Of a stretch of DNA of 64,000 nucleotides, positions 35,251 to 43,923 are shown piece by piece (the first letter of the stretch is position 1; every line of letters begins with the position of its first letter). Location of the stretch: NCBI GenBank assembly GCA_039930465.1, contig JBDTTU010000007.1, forward strand, positions 1 through 64,000, in the 5' to 3' direction. The position numbers and the translations under genes were made by a program. The stretch is from LMDS01 sp039930465 (lineage in GTDB: Bacteria > Pseudomonadota > Gammaproteobacteria > Burkholderiales > Burkholderiaceae_C). Below the pieces are notes generated by a model, which did not search any database, was not told the DNA's origin, and saw only the letters and a list, made by a program, of their open reading frames with translations.

Positions 35251-36762
35251 ATGAGCATTGCACTTCATGCCCGGGCGGCCGAAGCTGCCAGCACCGTACA
35301 ACTGGCTTGGCCAAATCGATTCCTTGAATTGGGTTCGGCCTTTTTCACCCCCTTGCCCGCCGAAGTGCTGCCCGAGCCGCACTGGGTGGCGCGCAGCGAC
35401 ACCTGCGCCGAACTGCTCGGCCTGCCGGCCGACTGGTGGCAACGCGCCGACCTGAACGCACTGAACGTGATGAGTGGCAACGCGCTGTGGCCCGGCATGC
35501 ACACGCTTGCCAGCGTCTACAGCGGGCACCAGTTCGGGGTGTGGGCAGGGCAACTCGGCGACGGCCGCGCGCTCTGGCTCGGCGAGATGGCCACGCCGAA
35601 CGGCCCGATGGAACTGCAGCTCAAGGGCGCGGGCCGCACGCCCTACTCGCGCATGGGCGACGGCCGTGCGGTGCTGCGCTCGTCGATCCGCGAGTTCCTG
35701 TGTTCCGAAGCGATGCACGGTCTGGGCATACCGACCACTCGCGCACTGTGCGTGACCGGCTCGAAGCTGCCGGTTCGGCGCGAGCAGATCGAGACCGCGG
35801 CCGTGCTCACCCGTTTGGCGCCGAGTTTCATCCGTTTCGGCCATTTCGAGCACTTCTCGCACCACGACCAGCACACCGAGCTGAAGCGCCTGGCCGACTT
35901 CGTGATCGACAACCACTTCCCGGCCTGCCGCGACGCCGCCCACCCGGTCGTCGCGCTGCTCGAGCAGGTGACGCTGCGCACCGCCGAGTTGATGGCCGAC
36001 TGGCAGGCCACGGGCTTCTGCCACGGCGTGATGAACACCGACAACATGTCGATCCTTGGCCTGACCATCGACTACGGCCCGTTCGGTTTTCTCGACGCTT
36101 TTGACCCCGGCCACATCTGCAATCACTCTGATCACCAGGGCCGCTACGCCTGGGCGCGCCAGCCGAACGTCGGGTTCTGGAACCTGCACGCTCTGGCGCA
36201 GGCGCTGCTGCCGCTGATCGGCGATTCCGATCTGGCCCTGGCCGCGCTCGAAACCTACAAGGCGGCGTATTCGCAAGCGATGCTGCGGCGCTGGTCGGCC
36301 AAGCTCGGGCTGCAGACGAGCGACGACGGCGACCAGCGCTTGATCGACGACCTGCTCAAGCGCATGGCCGCCGACAAGGCCGACTTCACAATCACCTTCC
36401 GTCGTTTGGCGGGGTTCGACAGCGCACCTGGCGCGCCGAACGGTGCGCTGCGCGACCTGTTCCTCGACCGCGAGGCCTTCGACGCCTGGGGGCTTCGTTA
36501 CGCCGAGCGGCTGCGCGGCGAGATGAGCGCCGATGCCGAACGGGCCTCGCGCATGAACCGCGTCAACCCCAGATTCGTGCTGCGGAACCATCTGGCCGAA
36601 GTGGCCATCCAAAACGCCCAGGCCGGTGATTTCACCGAGACCGAACGCCTGCTGAAAGTTCTGCAGCGGCCGTTCGACGAAGAACCCGCCGGCGCGACCG
36701 CAGCCGACGCCGGCTTCCCGCCCGAGTGGGCCCAAACCATCGAGGTGTCCTGTTCATCATGA
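35251..36762 (+). CDS. selO: SelO protein adenylyltransferase
   Basis: A 503-residue pseudokinase-fold enzyme of the SelO/YdiU family, which transfers AMP to proteins and links redox state to target activity. Motifs present: SVYSGHQFGVWAGQLGDGRA, KGAGRTPYSRMGDGRAVLR, and GVMNTDNMSILGLTIDYGPF. The C-terminus reads S-C-S-S, with cysteine where many eukaryotic homologues have selenocysteine. The ATG at 35251 gives the family start. Its stop overlaps the msrB start (ATGA), an operon pairing that fits the redox role. Confidence 0.94.
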   Translation: MSIALHARAAEAASTVQLAWPNRFLELGSAFFTPLPAEVLPEPHWVARSDTCAELLGLPADWWQRADLNALNVMSGNALWPGMHTLASVYSGHQFGVWAGQLGDGRALWLGEMATPNGPMELQLKGAGRTPYSRMGDGRAVLRSSIREFLCSEAMHGLGIPTTRALCVTGSKLPVRREQIETAAVLTRLAPSFIRFGHFEHFSHHDQHTELKRLADFVIDNHFPACRDAAHPVVALLEQVTLRTAELMADWQATGFCHGVMNTDNMSILGLTIDYGPFGFLDAFDPGHICNHSDHQGRYAWARQPNVGFWNLHALAQALLPLIGDSDLALAALETYKAAYSQAMLRRWSAKLGLQTSDDGDQRLIDDLLKRMAADKADFTITFRRLAGFDSAPGAPNGALRDLFLDREAFDAWGLRYAERLRGEMSADAERASRMNRVNPRFVLRNHLAEVAIQNAQAGDFTETERLLKVLQRPFDEEPAGATAADAGFPPEWAQTIEVSCSS

Positions 36763-37172
36763 GTGGTATTGACGACAAAGACCGCAAGGTCAAGAAAACC
36801 GACGCCGAGTGGCGTGCCCAGCTCGACCCGATGCAGTTCGAAGTCGCACGCAAAGCGGCGACCGAGCGGCCGTTCACCGGCAAGTACTGGGACCACTGGA
36901 GTGACGGCAACTACAACTGCGTCGGTTGTGGCACGCCGCTGTTCAAGTCAGACACCAAATTCGATGCCGGTTGCGGCTGGCCGAGCTACTTCGAGCCGAT
37001 CAACAGCGAAGTGGTCGAGCGCATCGTCGACAAGACCCACGGCATGGTGCGCGTGGAAGTGCGCTGCAACAACTGCGGCTCGCACCTGGGCCATGTGTTC
37101 GAAGACGGGCCCGAGCCCACTGGCGAGCGTTTCTGCATCAACTCGGCCGCGATAGACTTCGCCCCGAAATAA
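36759..37172 (+). CDS. msrB: peptide-methionine (R)-S-oxide reductase
   Basis: A 137-residue MsrB that reduces methionine-R-sulphoxide in proteins. The two zinc CxxC pairs are visible (CVGC and CNNC), as is the catalytic cysteine in ERFCINSAAIDF and the GCGWPSYFEPI segment. Length is normal and no signal peptide is present, so it is cytoplasmic. It is translationally coupled to selO through an ATGA overlap and precedes yciB by 34 bases. Confidence 0.95.
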   Translation: MSGIDDKDRKVKKTDAEWRAQLDPMQFEVARKAATERPFTGKYWDHWSDGNYNCVGCGTPLFKSDTKFDAGCGWPSYFEPINSEVVERIVDKTHGMVRVEVRCNNCGSHLGHVFEDGPEPTGERFCINSAAIDFAPK

Positions 37173-37206
37173 CTTGCAGGGCGGCCTCGCGCGCCACCAC
37201 ACTTTC

Positions 37207-37857
37207 ATGAAGCTGCTGCTCGACTTTCTGCCCCTGCTGCTCTTCTTCGGCACCTTCAAGTACGCCGAGGGCCACAAGGACTGGGCCGCCACCTTCGCCA
37301 CCGAACATTTCGGCAGCGTCGTGTCTGGCGGCGTGGTGGGCGTCGATGAAGCGCCGGTGCTGCTCGCCACCGTGGTGGTGATCATCGCCACGCTGGTGCA
37401 GATCGGCGTGATCTTCGCGCGTGGCAAAAAACCCGATCTGATGCTCTGGATCACCTTTGTTCTGGTGGTGGTGCTGGGCGGCGCCACGATCTGGTTCCAC
37501 AACCCGACCTTCATCAAGTGGAAGCCGAGCGTGCTGTACTGGGCGATGGGCCTGACCTTCTGGGTCAGCCAGGTCGTGTTCCGCAAGAACCTGCTGCAGT
37601 CGCTGATCGGCGACCAGCTCGAACTGCCCACCAGCGTGTGGCAGCGGCTGAATTTTGCGTGGGTCGCCTTCTTCGGCCTGATGGGCTTGCTGAACCTGTA
37701 CGTGGCCTACAGTTTTTCCACCTCGACCTGGGCCACCTTCAAGGCGTTCGGCGCAACCGGCCTGATGCTCGTGTTCATGCTGGGACAGGGCTTGTACCTG
37801 AGCCGCCACATCAAACCCGAAGCCGAGGGTGCGACCGCCCCCGATCAGGCTCCATGA
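37207..37857 (+). CDS. yciB: YciB/IspZ inner-membrane septation protein
   Basis: A 216-residue membrane protein of the septation protein A family, with about five hydrophobic segments. MKLLLDFLPLLLFFGTFKYAEG is the conserved start, and MGLTFWVSQVVFRKNLLQSLIGDQLELP and WAFFGLMGLLNLYVAY-like stretches follow in the expected order. The family is implicated in envelope maintenance and cell-division-related membrane properties. The ATG at 37207 is standard. It overlaps nothing but ends one base before the bolA start, an arrangement common in this bacterial group. Confidence 0.92.
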   Translation: MKLLLDFLPLLLFFGTFKYAEGHKDWAATFATEHFGSVVSGGVVGVDEAPVLLATVVVIIATLVQIGVIFARGKKPDLMLWITFVLVVVLGGATIWFHNPTFIKWKPSVLYWAMGLTFWVSQVVFRKNLLQSLIGDQLELPTSVWQRLNFAWVAFFGLMGLLNLYVAYSFSTSTWATFKAFGATGLMLVFMLGQGLYLSRHIKPEAEGATAPDQAP

Positions 37858-37858
37858 A

Positions 37859-38134
37859 ATGACTCCGATGAACGTTCGTGCCGCTGACATCGAAGCCGAA
37901 TTGAGCGCAGCGCTGCAGCCGCTGACGCTCCACGTTCAAGACGACAGCCACCTGCACGCGGGCCATGCCGGCGCGCGCGAAGGCCGCCACTTCAGCGTGC
38001 GCGTGGTCAGCGCGCGCTTCAACGGTTTGTCACGCCTTGCCCGGCATCGGCTCGTATATGATTCCTTGAACTTGCTCATGCAGCGTGGCATCCACGCTCT
38101 CGCCATCGATGCCCGCGCCCCGGGCGAGCCCTGA
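37859..38134 (+). CDS. bolA: BolA family protein
   Basis: A 91-residue BolA-like protein. The class II KH-like fold is marked by D-D-S-H-L-H-A-G-H near residue 30, RHFSVRVVSARFNGLSRLARHRLVYDSL in the middle, and HALAIDARAP at the end. Such proteins bind monothiol glutaredoxins and iron-sulphur clusters or act in transcription and morphology. ATG 37859 lies one base past the yciB stop; a second in-frame ATG (37868) is also possible. Confidence 0.92.
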   Translation: MTPMNVRAADIEAELSAALQPLTLHVQDDSHLHAGHAGAREGRHFSVRVVSARFNGLSRLARHRLVYDSLNLLMQRGIHALAIDARAPGEP

Positions 38135-38230
38135 TTCACCCCCCCTTGATTCCCGCACCACCGCAGCCCCTGGGCTCGGCGCCAGCGTGAACCTTCCCGC
38201 ACCGTCATGTTCGTTGAAAGGCATTTGCCC

Positions 38231-39052
38231 ATGAAGAAGAGTTTTTCCGCCAACGCGTCGCAGATCCTGCTGCTGTGCGCGACGCTGGCCCTGCCGCTGG
38301 CAGCGCAGGCGCAGAACATCGCCATCGTCAACGGCAAGGCCGTGCCCAAGGCGCGGGTCGATTCCTTCATCAAGCAGATCCAGGCCCAGGCCGCGGCGCA
38401 GAACCAGCAACTGCCGCCCGACCTCGACCAGCGTGTGCGCGACAAGGTCGTGATGGACGAGATCTTCACCCAGGAAGCCGAGAAGCGCGGCCTGGCCGGT
38501 TCGGCCGAATACAAGCAGCAGATGGAGCAGGCGCGCCAGGCCGTGCTGATGCAGGCGCTGATGGCCGACAACGCGAAGAAGAACCAGATCACCGACGCCG
38601 AGATCAAGACCGAGTACGACAAGTTCAAGGCCCAGGCGAGCGGCACCGAATACCGCGCGCGCCACATCCTGGTCGAGAAGGAAGACGAAGCCGTGGCGCT
38701 GATCAAACAGATCAAGGCCGGTGGCAACTTCGAAGAGCTGGCGAAGAAGAACTCGAAAGACACCGGCTCGGGCGCCAATGGCGGCGACCTCGATTTCGCG
38801 GCCCCTGGCGGCTTCGTTCCCGAGTTCTCGCAGGCCATGGTCAAGCTCAAGAAAGGCGAGATGACACAAGAGCCGGTGAAGACGCAATTCGGCTACCACA
38901 TCATCAAGCTCGAAGACACGCGCGAGGCCACGTTCCCGCCGCTCGAAGAAGTGAAGGCGCAGATCAAGCAGCGCCTGGAACAGCAGAAGATGACAGCGTT
39001 CCGCGACGAGATCAGGGCCAAGGCGAAGACGGACTACAAGTTCAGCAATTGA
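38231..39052 (+). CDS. periplasmic parvulin-type peptidyl-prolyl isomerase
   Basis: A 273-residue exported foldase. A signal peptide (about residues 1-27, ending AAQAQ) is followed by a SurA/PpiD-like N-terminal helical region (VDSFIKQIQAQAAAQNQ) and a parvulin domain from about residue 135 (YRARHILVEKEDEAVALI, GGDLDFAAPGGFVPEF, TQFGYHIIKLED). It should assist folding of exported proteins. The ATG at 38231 was preferred because it starts the signal peptide cleanly. It is the last gene before the strong terminator at 39085-39115. Confidence 0.92.
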   Translation: MKKSFSANASQILLLCATLALPLAAQAQNIAIVNGKAVPKARVDSFIKQIQAQAAAQNQQLPPDLDQRVRDKVVMDEIFTQEAEKRGLAGSAEYKQQMEQARQAVLMQALMADNAKKNQITDAEIKTEYDKFKAQASGTEYRARHILVEKEDEAVALIKQIKAGGNFEELAKKNSKDTGSGANGGDLDFAAPGGFVPEFSQAMVKLKKGEMTQEPVKTQFGYHIIKLEDTREATFPPLEEVKAQIKQRLEQQKMTAFRDEIRAKAKTDYKFSN

Positions 39053-39084
39053 GCGCTTCGTGAACTGAACGCTTCGCTACTGCC

Positions 39085-39115
39085 ACAAGGGCGCCGATGG
39101 CGCCCTTGTTGTTTT
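39085..39115 (+). terminator. intrinsic terminator after the parvulin gene
   Basis: ACAAGGGCGCC, a three-base loop GAT, and GGCGCCCTTGT make a perfect 11-bp stem, followed by TGTTTT. It lies 32 bases past the parvulin stop and just before the 3' end of the convergent ABC ATPase gene, so it may serve both transcripts. Confidence 0.88.
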
Positions 39116-39119
39116 CTGT

Positions 39120-39806
39120 TCAGGTCATCGCTTCGGCTTCCACGCGGCCGGCCTCGATGCGCAGTTGCCGATCGCAGCGCGCGGCGATGCTGCGGTCGTG
39201 GGTGACCAGCACGAGCGTCGTGCCGGCTTCGCGGTTCAGCTCGAACATCAGCGCCATCACGGTCTCGCCGGTGGCGAAATCGAGGCTGCCGGTGGGTTCG
39301 TCGGCGAGCAGCAAGGCAGGCTGCACGACGAAGGCGCGGGCCAATGCCACACGCTGCTGCTCGCCACCCGACAACACCTTCGGGTAGTGGCGCAAGCGCT
39401 CGCCCAGGCCGACCCGCTTGAGCATCTCGGTCGCCATTGCGCGTGCGTCGTTGCGGCCCTGCAGTTCGAGCGGCAGCATCACGTTTTCCAGTGCATTCAG
39501 GTTGCCGAGCAGCTGGAAACTCTGGAACACGAACCCCACCTTGGCTGCACGCACCGCTGCGCGCGCGTCTTCGTCGATGGCAAAAAGGTCGGTGCCGGCG
39601 AGCTTGACGGTGCCGGTGGTCGGCGTGTCCAGCCCGGCGATGATCGACAGCAGCGTGCTCTTGCCCGAACCCGAAGCGCCCACGATCGCCGCCGACTGGC
39701 GCGCGGCCAGGGTGAAATCGATCTCATGGAGAATCGTCAAGGTGCCGGTGGAGTCCTGCACTTGTTTGGTGACACGCTCGACCGCGATGATGGGTTCAGA
39801 AGACAT
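39120..39806 (-). CDS. YbbA/LolD-like ABC transporter ATPase
   Basis: A 228-residue ABC ATPase with Walker A GASGSGKST, Q-loop GFVFQSFQLLGNLNALENV, signature VLSGGEQQRVALARAF and Walker B LLLADEPTGSLD, all standard for the MacB/LolD/YbbA class acting on lipoproteins, peptides or esterase-linked functions. It is divergent from a TesA-like gene, the usual YbbA neighbour. The permease partner is absent here. Its ATG at 39806 overlaps the esterase ATG at 39805 in the sequence CATG. Confidence 0.9.
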   Translation of the reverse strand: MSSEPIIAVERVTKQVQDSTGTLTILHEIDFTLAARQSAAIVGASGSGKSTLLSIIAGLDTPTTGTVKLAGTDLFAIDEDARAAVRAAKVGFVFQSFQLLGNLNALENVMLPLELQGRNDARAMATEMLKRVGLGERLRHYPKVLSGGEQQRVALARAFVVQPALLLADEPTGSLDFATGETVMALMFELNREAGTTLVLVTHDRSIAARCDRQLRIEAGRVEAEAMT

Positions 39807-40509
39807 GAATGAGCTTGTGCTTTCTTCGAAGAGATCGGCGCGCCGCCAATGGCTCGCGCACTTTAGCGTGCTTGGCATCGCGACGGCACTGGCCTTGCCC
39901 TTGCCCACACGTGCGCAGCTTGCCGCGGCAGCCACCGGTGGGCCGCGCGGGAACAAGGTGGTGCTGGTGGTCGGTGACAGCCTTTCGGCCGAATACGGCT
40001 TGACGCGTGGCAGCGGCTGGGTCGCGTTGCTCGAAGCGCGGATCGCGCAGAAGAAGATCGCCGCCAGCGTGGTCAACGCCAGCATCGGCGGCGACACCAC
40101 TTCGGGTGGCCGCTCGCGCCTGCCGCAGTTGCTGCGCCTGCATCGGCCTGCGGTCGTGATACTCGAACTCGGCGGCAACGACGCGCTGCGCGGCCTGCCG
40201 CTCGACACGAGCCGCGACAACCTCGCGCAGATGGCGCGCGCCGCCAAAGCAGCCGGCGCCAAGGTGCTGGTGCTCGGTGTGCAGGTGCCACCGAACTACG
40301 GGCGCCAGTACACCGACCAGTTCTTCGCGGTGTTCGGCTCGGTGGCGAAAGCCGAGGGCACCGCCCTCGTGCCCTTCATGCTGAAGGGCGTGGCCGACGG
40401 GCCCGAAGCGGCCGAGATGTTCCAGCCTGATCGCATCCACCCGAAGGCGGCGGCGCACCCGCTGATCCTCGACAACATTTGGCCAGCGCTGGAGCCTTTG
40501 CTGCGCTGA
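39805..40509 (+). CDS. TesA-like GDSL arylesterase/lysophospholipase
   Basis: A 234-residue SGNH/GDSL hydrolase. After a basic N-terminus and hydrophobic signal (IATALALPLP, ending RAQ), the four blocks appear: VVGDSLSAEYG (nucleophile serine), ASIGGDTTSGG, ELGGNDALRG and DRIHPKAAAH (catalytic aspartate and histidine). The enzyme is likely periplasmic and acts on esters or thioesters. The ATG at 39805 leaves no room for its own promoter outside the ABC gene; a GTG at 39817 is an alternative start. Confidence 0.9.
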   Translation: MNELVLSSKRSARRQWLAHFSVLGIATALALPLPTRAQLAAAATGGPRGNKVVLVVGDSLSAEYGLTRGSGWVALLEARIAQKKIAASVVNASIGGDTTSGGRSRLPQLLRLHRPAVVILELGGNDALRGLPLDTSRDNLAQMARAAKAAGAKVLVLGVQVPPNYGRQYTDQFFAVFGSVAKAEGTALVPFMLKGVADGPEAAEMFQPDRIHPKAAAHPLILDNIWPALEPLLR

Positions 40510-40521
40510 GCCGGCGGCGCT

Positions 40522-42741
40522 TCAGTTGTCCTTCCGGTCGGCGCGGTCGCGGCCCTGCTTTTCTTCGCGGCGTTCATCGCGCGCCGACTCGGCGCGGGCA
40601 CGTTGCGGCGGCTCGGGGCGGCGTGCGTCGGGCGCTACTGGTCTCGGGGCTTCGGCGGCAGGCCTGGCCGGCGCTTCGACAGGCCTCGGCGCAGCAGCGG
40701 GTTCAGGCCGCTGCGGCGGCCGCGGTGCCGCGGCCGCTGGTGATTCGGCGCGCGGGGCCTGCCGGCGCTCCTCGACTGGCGCTTGCGGCCGCTGCGCCGG
40801 CGGGCGACGGCCCGGCGCTTCGGCCGCGGGTGCCGCCGCGCCAGGCCGCTCGGCAGCCTCACGCGGTGGCGCCGGGCGGGCAGGTGGCGCCACCGGCCGC
40901 GGTTGTGCCACGGGTGCCACGGGCTGAGGCTGCACCGCCGGGCGCACCGGCGCCACGGCCGCGGGAGCCGGGCTCGGCGCAGCCGCAGGTGCTGGCGCCG
41001 GCGCCGGCGCTGGAATCATCTCGCGCCCGGGCCCGCGGCGGTCGTCGCCCGCACCGGAACCTGGGCGACGCAATGGCGGCTCGTTCGCCGGCCGCTGCGT
41101 GGGTGCGGCATTCGTGGGCGGAGCGTTCGGCGTGCCGACAGCCGCGGGCGCTGCTGGCGCACCAGGCCCTGCGCCCACCGGCCGATTCGGCGATGGATCG
41201 GGGCGGCCAGCCTCCTCACGCTGGCCGGGCCTGCGGTCACCACGATCTGCACCACGCCCTCCGTCTTGCGCCTGCCCAGGTGCGCGGCCAGGTTCGCCTC
41301 CGCGCGGCGGCAAGCCGTCACGCGGCGCGCGCACGTTCCCCGCCGTGCCGGGGGGCGGCGCTACCGGGCGGCGTTCGTTCGCCTGCACTGGCGCCCTGGG
41401 CGCGGCAATCGGTGCCGTGACCACCACCTCGCCTCGGCGCGGTTCGCGGGCCATGTCACGCACCCAAGGTGTGTTGCGCAATTGCGCCGCGGCCGGCGCG
41501 ACCGGCCGGCGCTCCGTCATCACGGCGGCTGGCACGACCGTCAGGGCGTTCGGAAAGCGCCGGTTGCCAAACTCGCGCGGCGCGCGCGGGTTGTTGATGA
41601 CCGCCGTGATGCTGCTGGCGTTGGTGACATTCGTGATGTTGATGTTCTGCACGTAGCGCGGGCTGACGCGGTAGCCCGGCACATAGACCTCGCGTGGTGC
41701 GAGCGGGAACCAACCCACGGCCGGCCCGCCGCCGATGTTGACCGACACGCTCGCGCGCGGCCCGCCCACCCACGCCACCAGCGCCGGCGCATACACCGGC
41801 CGCGCCACGCGTGTGCCCGGCGCCCAGCCCCAGTTGTTGCGGTAGTAGACCCAGCGGCCATAGTGGAACGGTGCGAAACCCCAAGGGGCGTCGTCGACCC
41901 AGGTCCAGCCCCAGGGCCGCACATAGGCCCAGTGGCCGCTGCTGTAGGGCGCCCAGCCTGCCGCCACGCCACGCGGCACCCACAGCGCGCCGTACTCGGT
42001 GTTCTGGTCCCAGCTGCCATAGCGGTCAAGTTCTTCGACGCCGGTCATCTCGGCCGAAACGTAGCGTGGCGCAACGACGCGGTCGGCCAGCCGATCACGT
42101 TCGCTGTTCCAGGCCGCGAAATCGTCGCTCACTGGCGAGCTGACGCTGTATTGAGCAGCGTTGCTCGAATCGAGCCAGAACTCGGCGCGCTGGCCCTGGT
42201 TCACGGTCAATGCGCTGTTGGCGCCTTCGTAGGCTGCCTCGCCGGTGTAGACCGTGAGGAGGCTCGAAGGGCGGTCGCGGTCGATGCGGTAGCGGCCGGC
42301 GCGCTGCAGTGCGAAGCGGCCTTCTTCGGTTTGAACGTCGACCTCGCCGGCGTCGGTGAGGTTGCGCACGCGCGCGGTCATGCTGCCGCCATGAAGCTGC
42401 AGCGAGATGATGTCGTCGTCGAGCTGAAGCACTTCGAGTTCCGACGACGCATCGAGCCGCAGGATGGTCGAGCCCACCTGCAGTTCGGCTCGCGCACCGG
42501 GGTCGGTGGCCAGGCGGTCGCCGTTCGTGAGCGGGCGGTTGAGATCAGCGCTGACCCACTCGGCCGTGTCGGGGTTGTACAGCCAGACCTGCCCGTTCAA
42601 TTCAGACAGCCGAGCCACGCGGCCCGGCGGGTCGACTTCGCCAGTCGACTGGGCGCGCGCGCCGAAGGCGAGCAACAGGCTGGCAGCGGCGATGATGAGC
42701 GCGCCCGTCAGGCCGAAGAATCGTCGTGGTGTGAACGTCAT
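40522..42741 (-). CDS. exported FecR-like/DUF6600 protein with Pro-rich tail
   Basis: A 739-residue exported protein. A signal peptide ends GARAQ (about residue 30). Residues about 40-190 resemble a FecR domain (LNGQVWLYNPDTAEWVSADLN, GSMTARVRNLTDAGEVDVQT, YTGEAAYEG). A tryptophan/glycine/tyrosine-rich block follows (WAYVRPWGWTWVDDAPWG), as in DUF6600 proteins. From about residue 470 to the end the sequence is low-complexity Pro/Ala/Arg with an acidic-basic C-terminus (RDERREEKQGRDRADRKDN). No sigma/anti-sigma pair is next to it, so it may be a surface or envelope-stress protein rather than a regulator. Confidence 0.75.
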   Translation of the reverse strand: MTFTPRRFFGLTGALIIAAASLLLAFGARAQSTGEVDPPGRVARLSELNGQVWLYNPDTAEWVSADLNRPLTNGDRLATDPGARAELQVGSTILRLDASSELEVLQLDDDIISLQLHGGSMTARVRNLTDAGEVDVQTEEGRFALQRAGRYRIDRDRPSSLLTVYTGEAAYEGANSALTVNQGQRAEFWLDSSNAAQYSVSSPVSDDFAAWNSERDRLADRVVAPRYVSAEMTGVEELDRYGSWDQNTEYGALWVPRGVAAGWAPYSSGHWAYVRPWGWTWVDDAPWGFAPFHYGRWVYYRNNWGWAPGTRVARPVYAPALVAWVGGPRASVSVNIGGGPAVGWFPLAPREVYVPGYRVSPRYVQNINITNVTNASSITAVINNPRAPREFGNRRFPNALTVVPAAVMTERRPVAPAAAQLRNTPWVRDMAREPRRGEVVVTAPIAAPRAPVQANERRPVAPPPGTAGNVRAPRDGLPPRGGEPGRAPGQAQDGGRGADRGDRRPGQREEAGRPDPSPNRPVGAGPGAPAAPAAVGTPNAPPTNAAPTQRPANEPPLRRPGSGAGDDRRGPGREMIPAPAPAPAPAAAPSPAPAAVAPVRPAVQPQPVAPVAQPRPVAPPARPAPPREAAERPGAAAPAAEAPGRRPPAQRPQAPVEERRQAPRAESPAAAAPRPPQRPEPAAAPRPVEAPARPAAEAPRPVAPDARRPEPPQRARAESARDERREEKQGRDRADRKDN

Positions 42742-42892
42742 GGTGTTGAACTCCTGTGAGGCGCGAGGCACCCGACTGCGTTGGCGCCGGCTTGCGGCCG
42801 CATGCTGCCCCGATTCAACGCCGCTGGGGAGTCTGCCGCCGACCCGAAGACAGTAGGAGAAACGCTCGTTTACACAACGGCAACACGCGAGA

Positions 42893-43429
42893 TCAGTCGT
42901 CGTCACCCGCGTCGAGCCCGGGGAACAGCACGCTCGTGAAGCCAAAACGGCTGAAATCGCGAATGCGCATGGGGTAAAGCTTGCCGATCAGATGATCGCA
43001 CTCGTGCTGCACCACGCGGGCGTGAAAGCCCTCGGCTTCACGCTCGATCGGTCGGCCCTGCGGGTCGAAACCGGCATAGCGGATGCGCGCCAGCCGAGGC
43101 ACCACGCCGCGCAGGCCCGGCACCGACAGGCAACCTTCCCAACCCTCGATTTCGTCATCGGCCAATGGGGTGATGACGGGATTGATCAGCACCGTCTCGG
43201 GCACCGGTGGCGCGTCGGGGTAGCGTGTGTTCTGTTTGAAACCGAAGATCACCAGCGCGAGGTCAACGCCAATCTGCGGCGCCGCCAGCCCGGCACCGTT
43301 GACGGCGTGCATGGTCTCGAACAGGTCGTCGATCAGGGCGTGCAGCTCGGGCGTGCCGAAAGTGCTCACCGGCTGCGCCACACGCAGCAGGCGAGGGTCG
43401 CCCATCTTCAGGATTTCTCGAACCGTCAT
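42893..43429 (-). CDS. def: peptide deformylase
   Basis: A 178-residue deformylase with all three metal/active-site motifs: GAGLAAPQIG, EGCLSVPGLRG (cysteine ligand) and QHECDHLIG (two histidine ligands and catalytic glutamate). It removes the formyl group from nascent proteins. The ATG at 43429 overlaps the stop of the VOC gene (ATGA), so it is the last, coupled gene of the propionyl-CoA operon. A housekeeping def usually lies with fmt, so this may be a second copy; I cannot see the rest of the genome. Confidence 0.93.
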   Translation of the reverse strand: MTVREILKMGDPRLLRVAQPVSTFGTPELHALIDDLFETMHAVNGAGLAAPQIGVDLALVIFGFKQNTRYPDAPPVPETVLINPVITPLADDEIEGWEGCLSVPGLRGVVPRLARIRYAGFDPQGRPIEREAEGFHARVVQHECDHLIGKLYPMRIRDFSRFGFTSVLFPGLDAGDDD

Positions 43430-43902
43430 GCTGCCAACCCTGCGAACGCGCTGATGACATCAGGTGGAGCCTGTACCAGCTCGATCAACACCCCTTCGCC
43501 ACCGACCGGAAATTCGTCGTTGCTCTTCGGGTGCACGAAGCAGATGTCAAAACCTGCCGCACCCTTGCGAATGCCGCCCGGCGCGAAGCGCACGCCGTTC
43601 GCCGCGAGCCATTCCACGGCGCGCGGCAGGTCGTCGACCCACAGGCCGATGTGGTTCAACGGGGTGGTGTGCACCGCCGGTTTGGCGTTCGGATCAATCG
43701 GCTCCATCAGGTCGACTTCGACCTTGAACGCGCCCGCGCCCATCGCACAGATGTCTTCGTCGACGTTCTCGCGCTCGGAGCGAAAGTTGCCAGTGACATC
43801 GAGGCCGAACTTCTCGACCCACAGCGTGCGCAGCCGGGCTTTGCTCGGGCCACCGATCGCCACCTGCTGGATGCCCAGCACCTTGAATGGTCTTGTCGTC
43901 AT
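43426..43902 (-). CDS. VOC protein, candidate methylmalonyl-CoA epimerase
   Basis: A 158-residue VOC-fold protein with two modules: KVLGIQQVAIGGPSKARLR opens the first, and PLNHIGLWVDDLPRAVEWLAANGVRF the second. GEGVLIELVQAPPDV carries the last metal-ligand glutamate. Between pccA and def and downstream of mcm, the missing step is interconversion of the two methylmalonyl-CoA epimers, which a VOC enzyme performs. That assignment is by context; identity to known epimerases was not measured. Confidence 0.75.
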   Translation of the reverse strand: MTTRPFKVLGIQQVAIGGPSKARLRTLWVEKFGLDVTGNFRSERENVDEDICAMGAGAFKVEVDLMEPIDPNAKPAVHTTPLNHIGLWVDDLPRAVEWLAANGVRFAPGGIRKGAAGFDICFVHPKSNDEFPVGGEGVLIELVQAPPDVISAFAGLAA

Positions 43903-43923
43903 CGCTGGGTTCTCATCGGGTTC

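Noticed and set aside
34363..36735. 790-codon minus-strand frame opposite selO
   Set aside because: selO motifs are complete on the plus strand; the minus frame crosses into livK out of frame.
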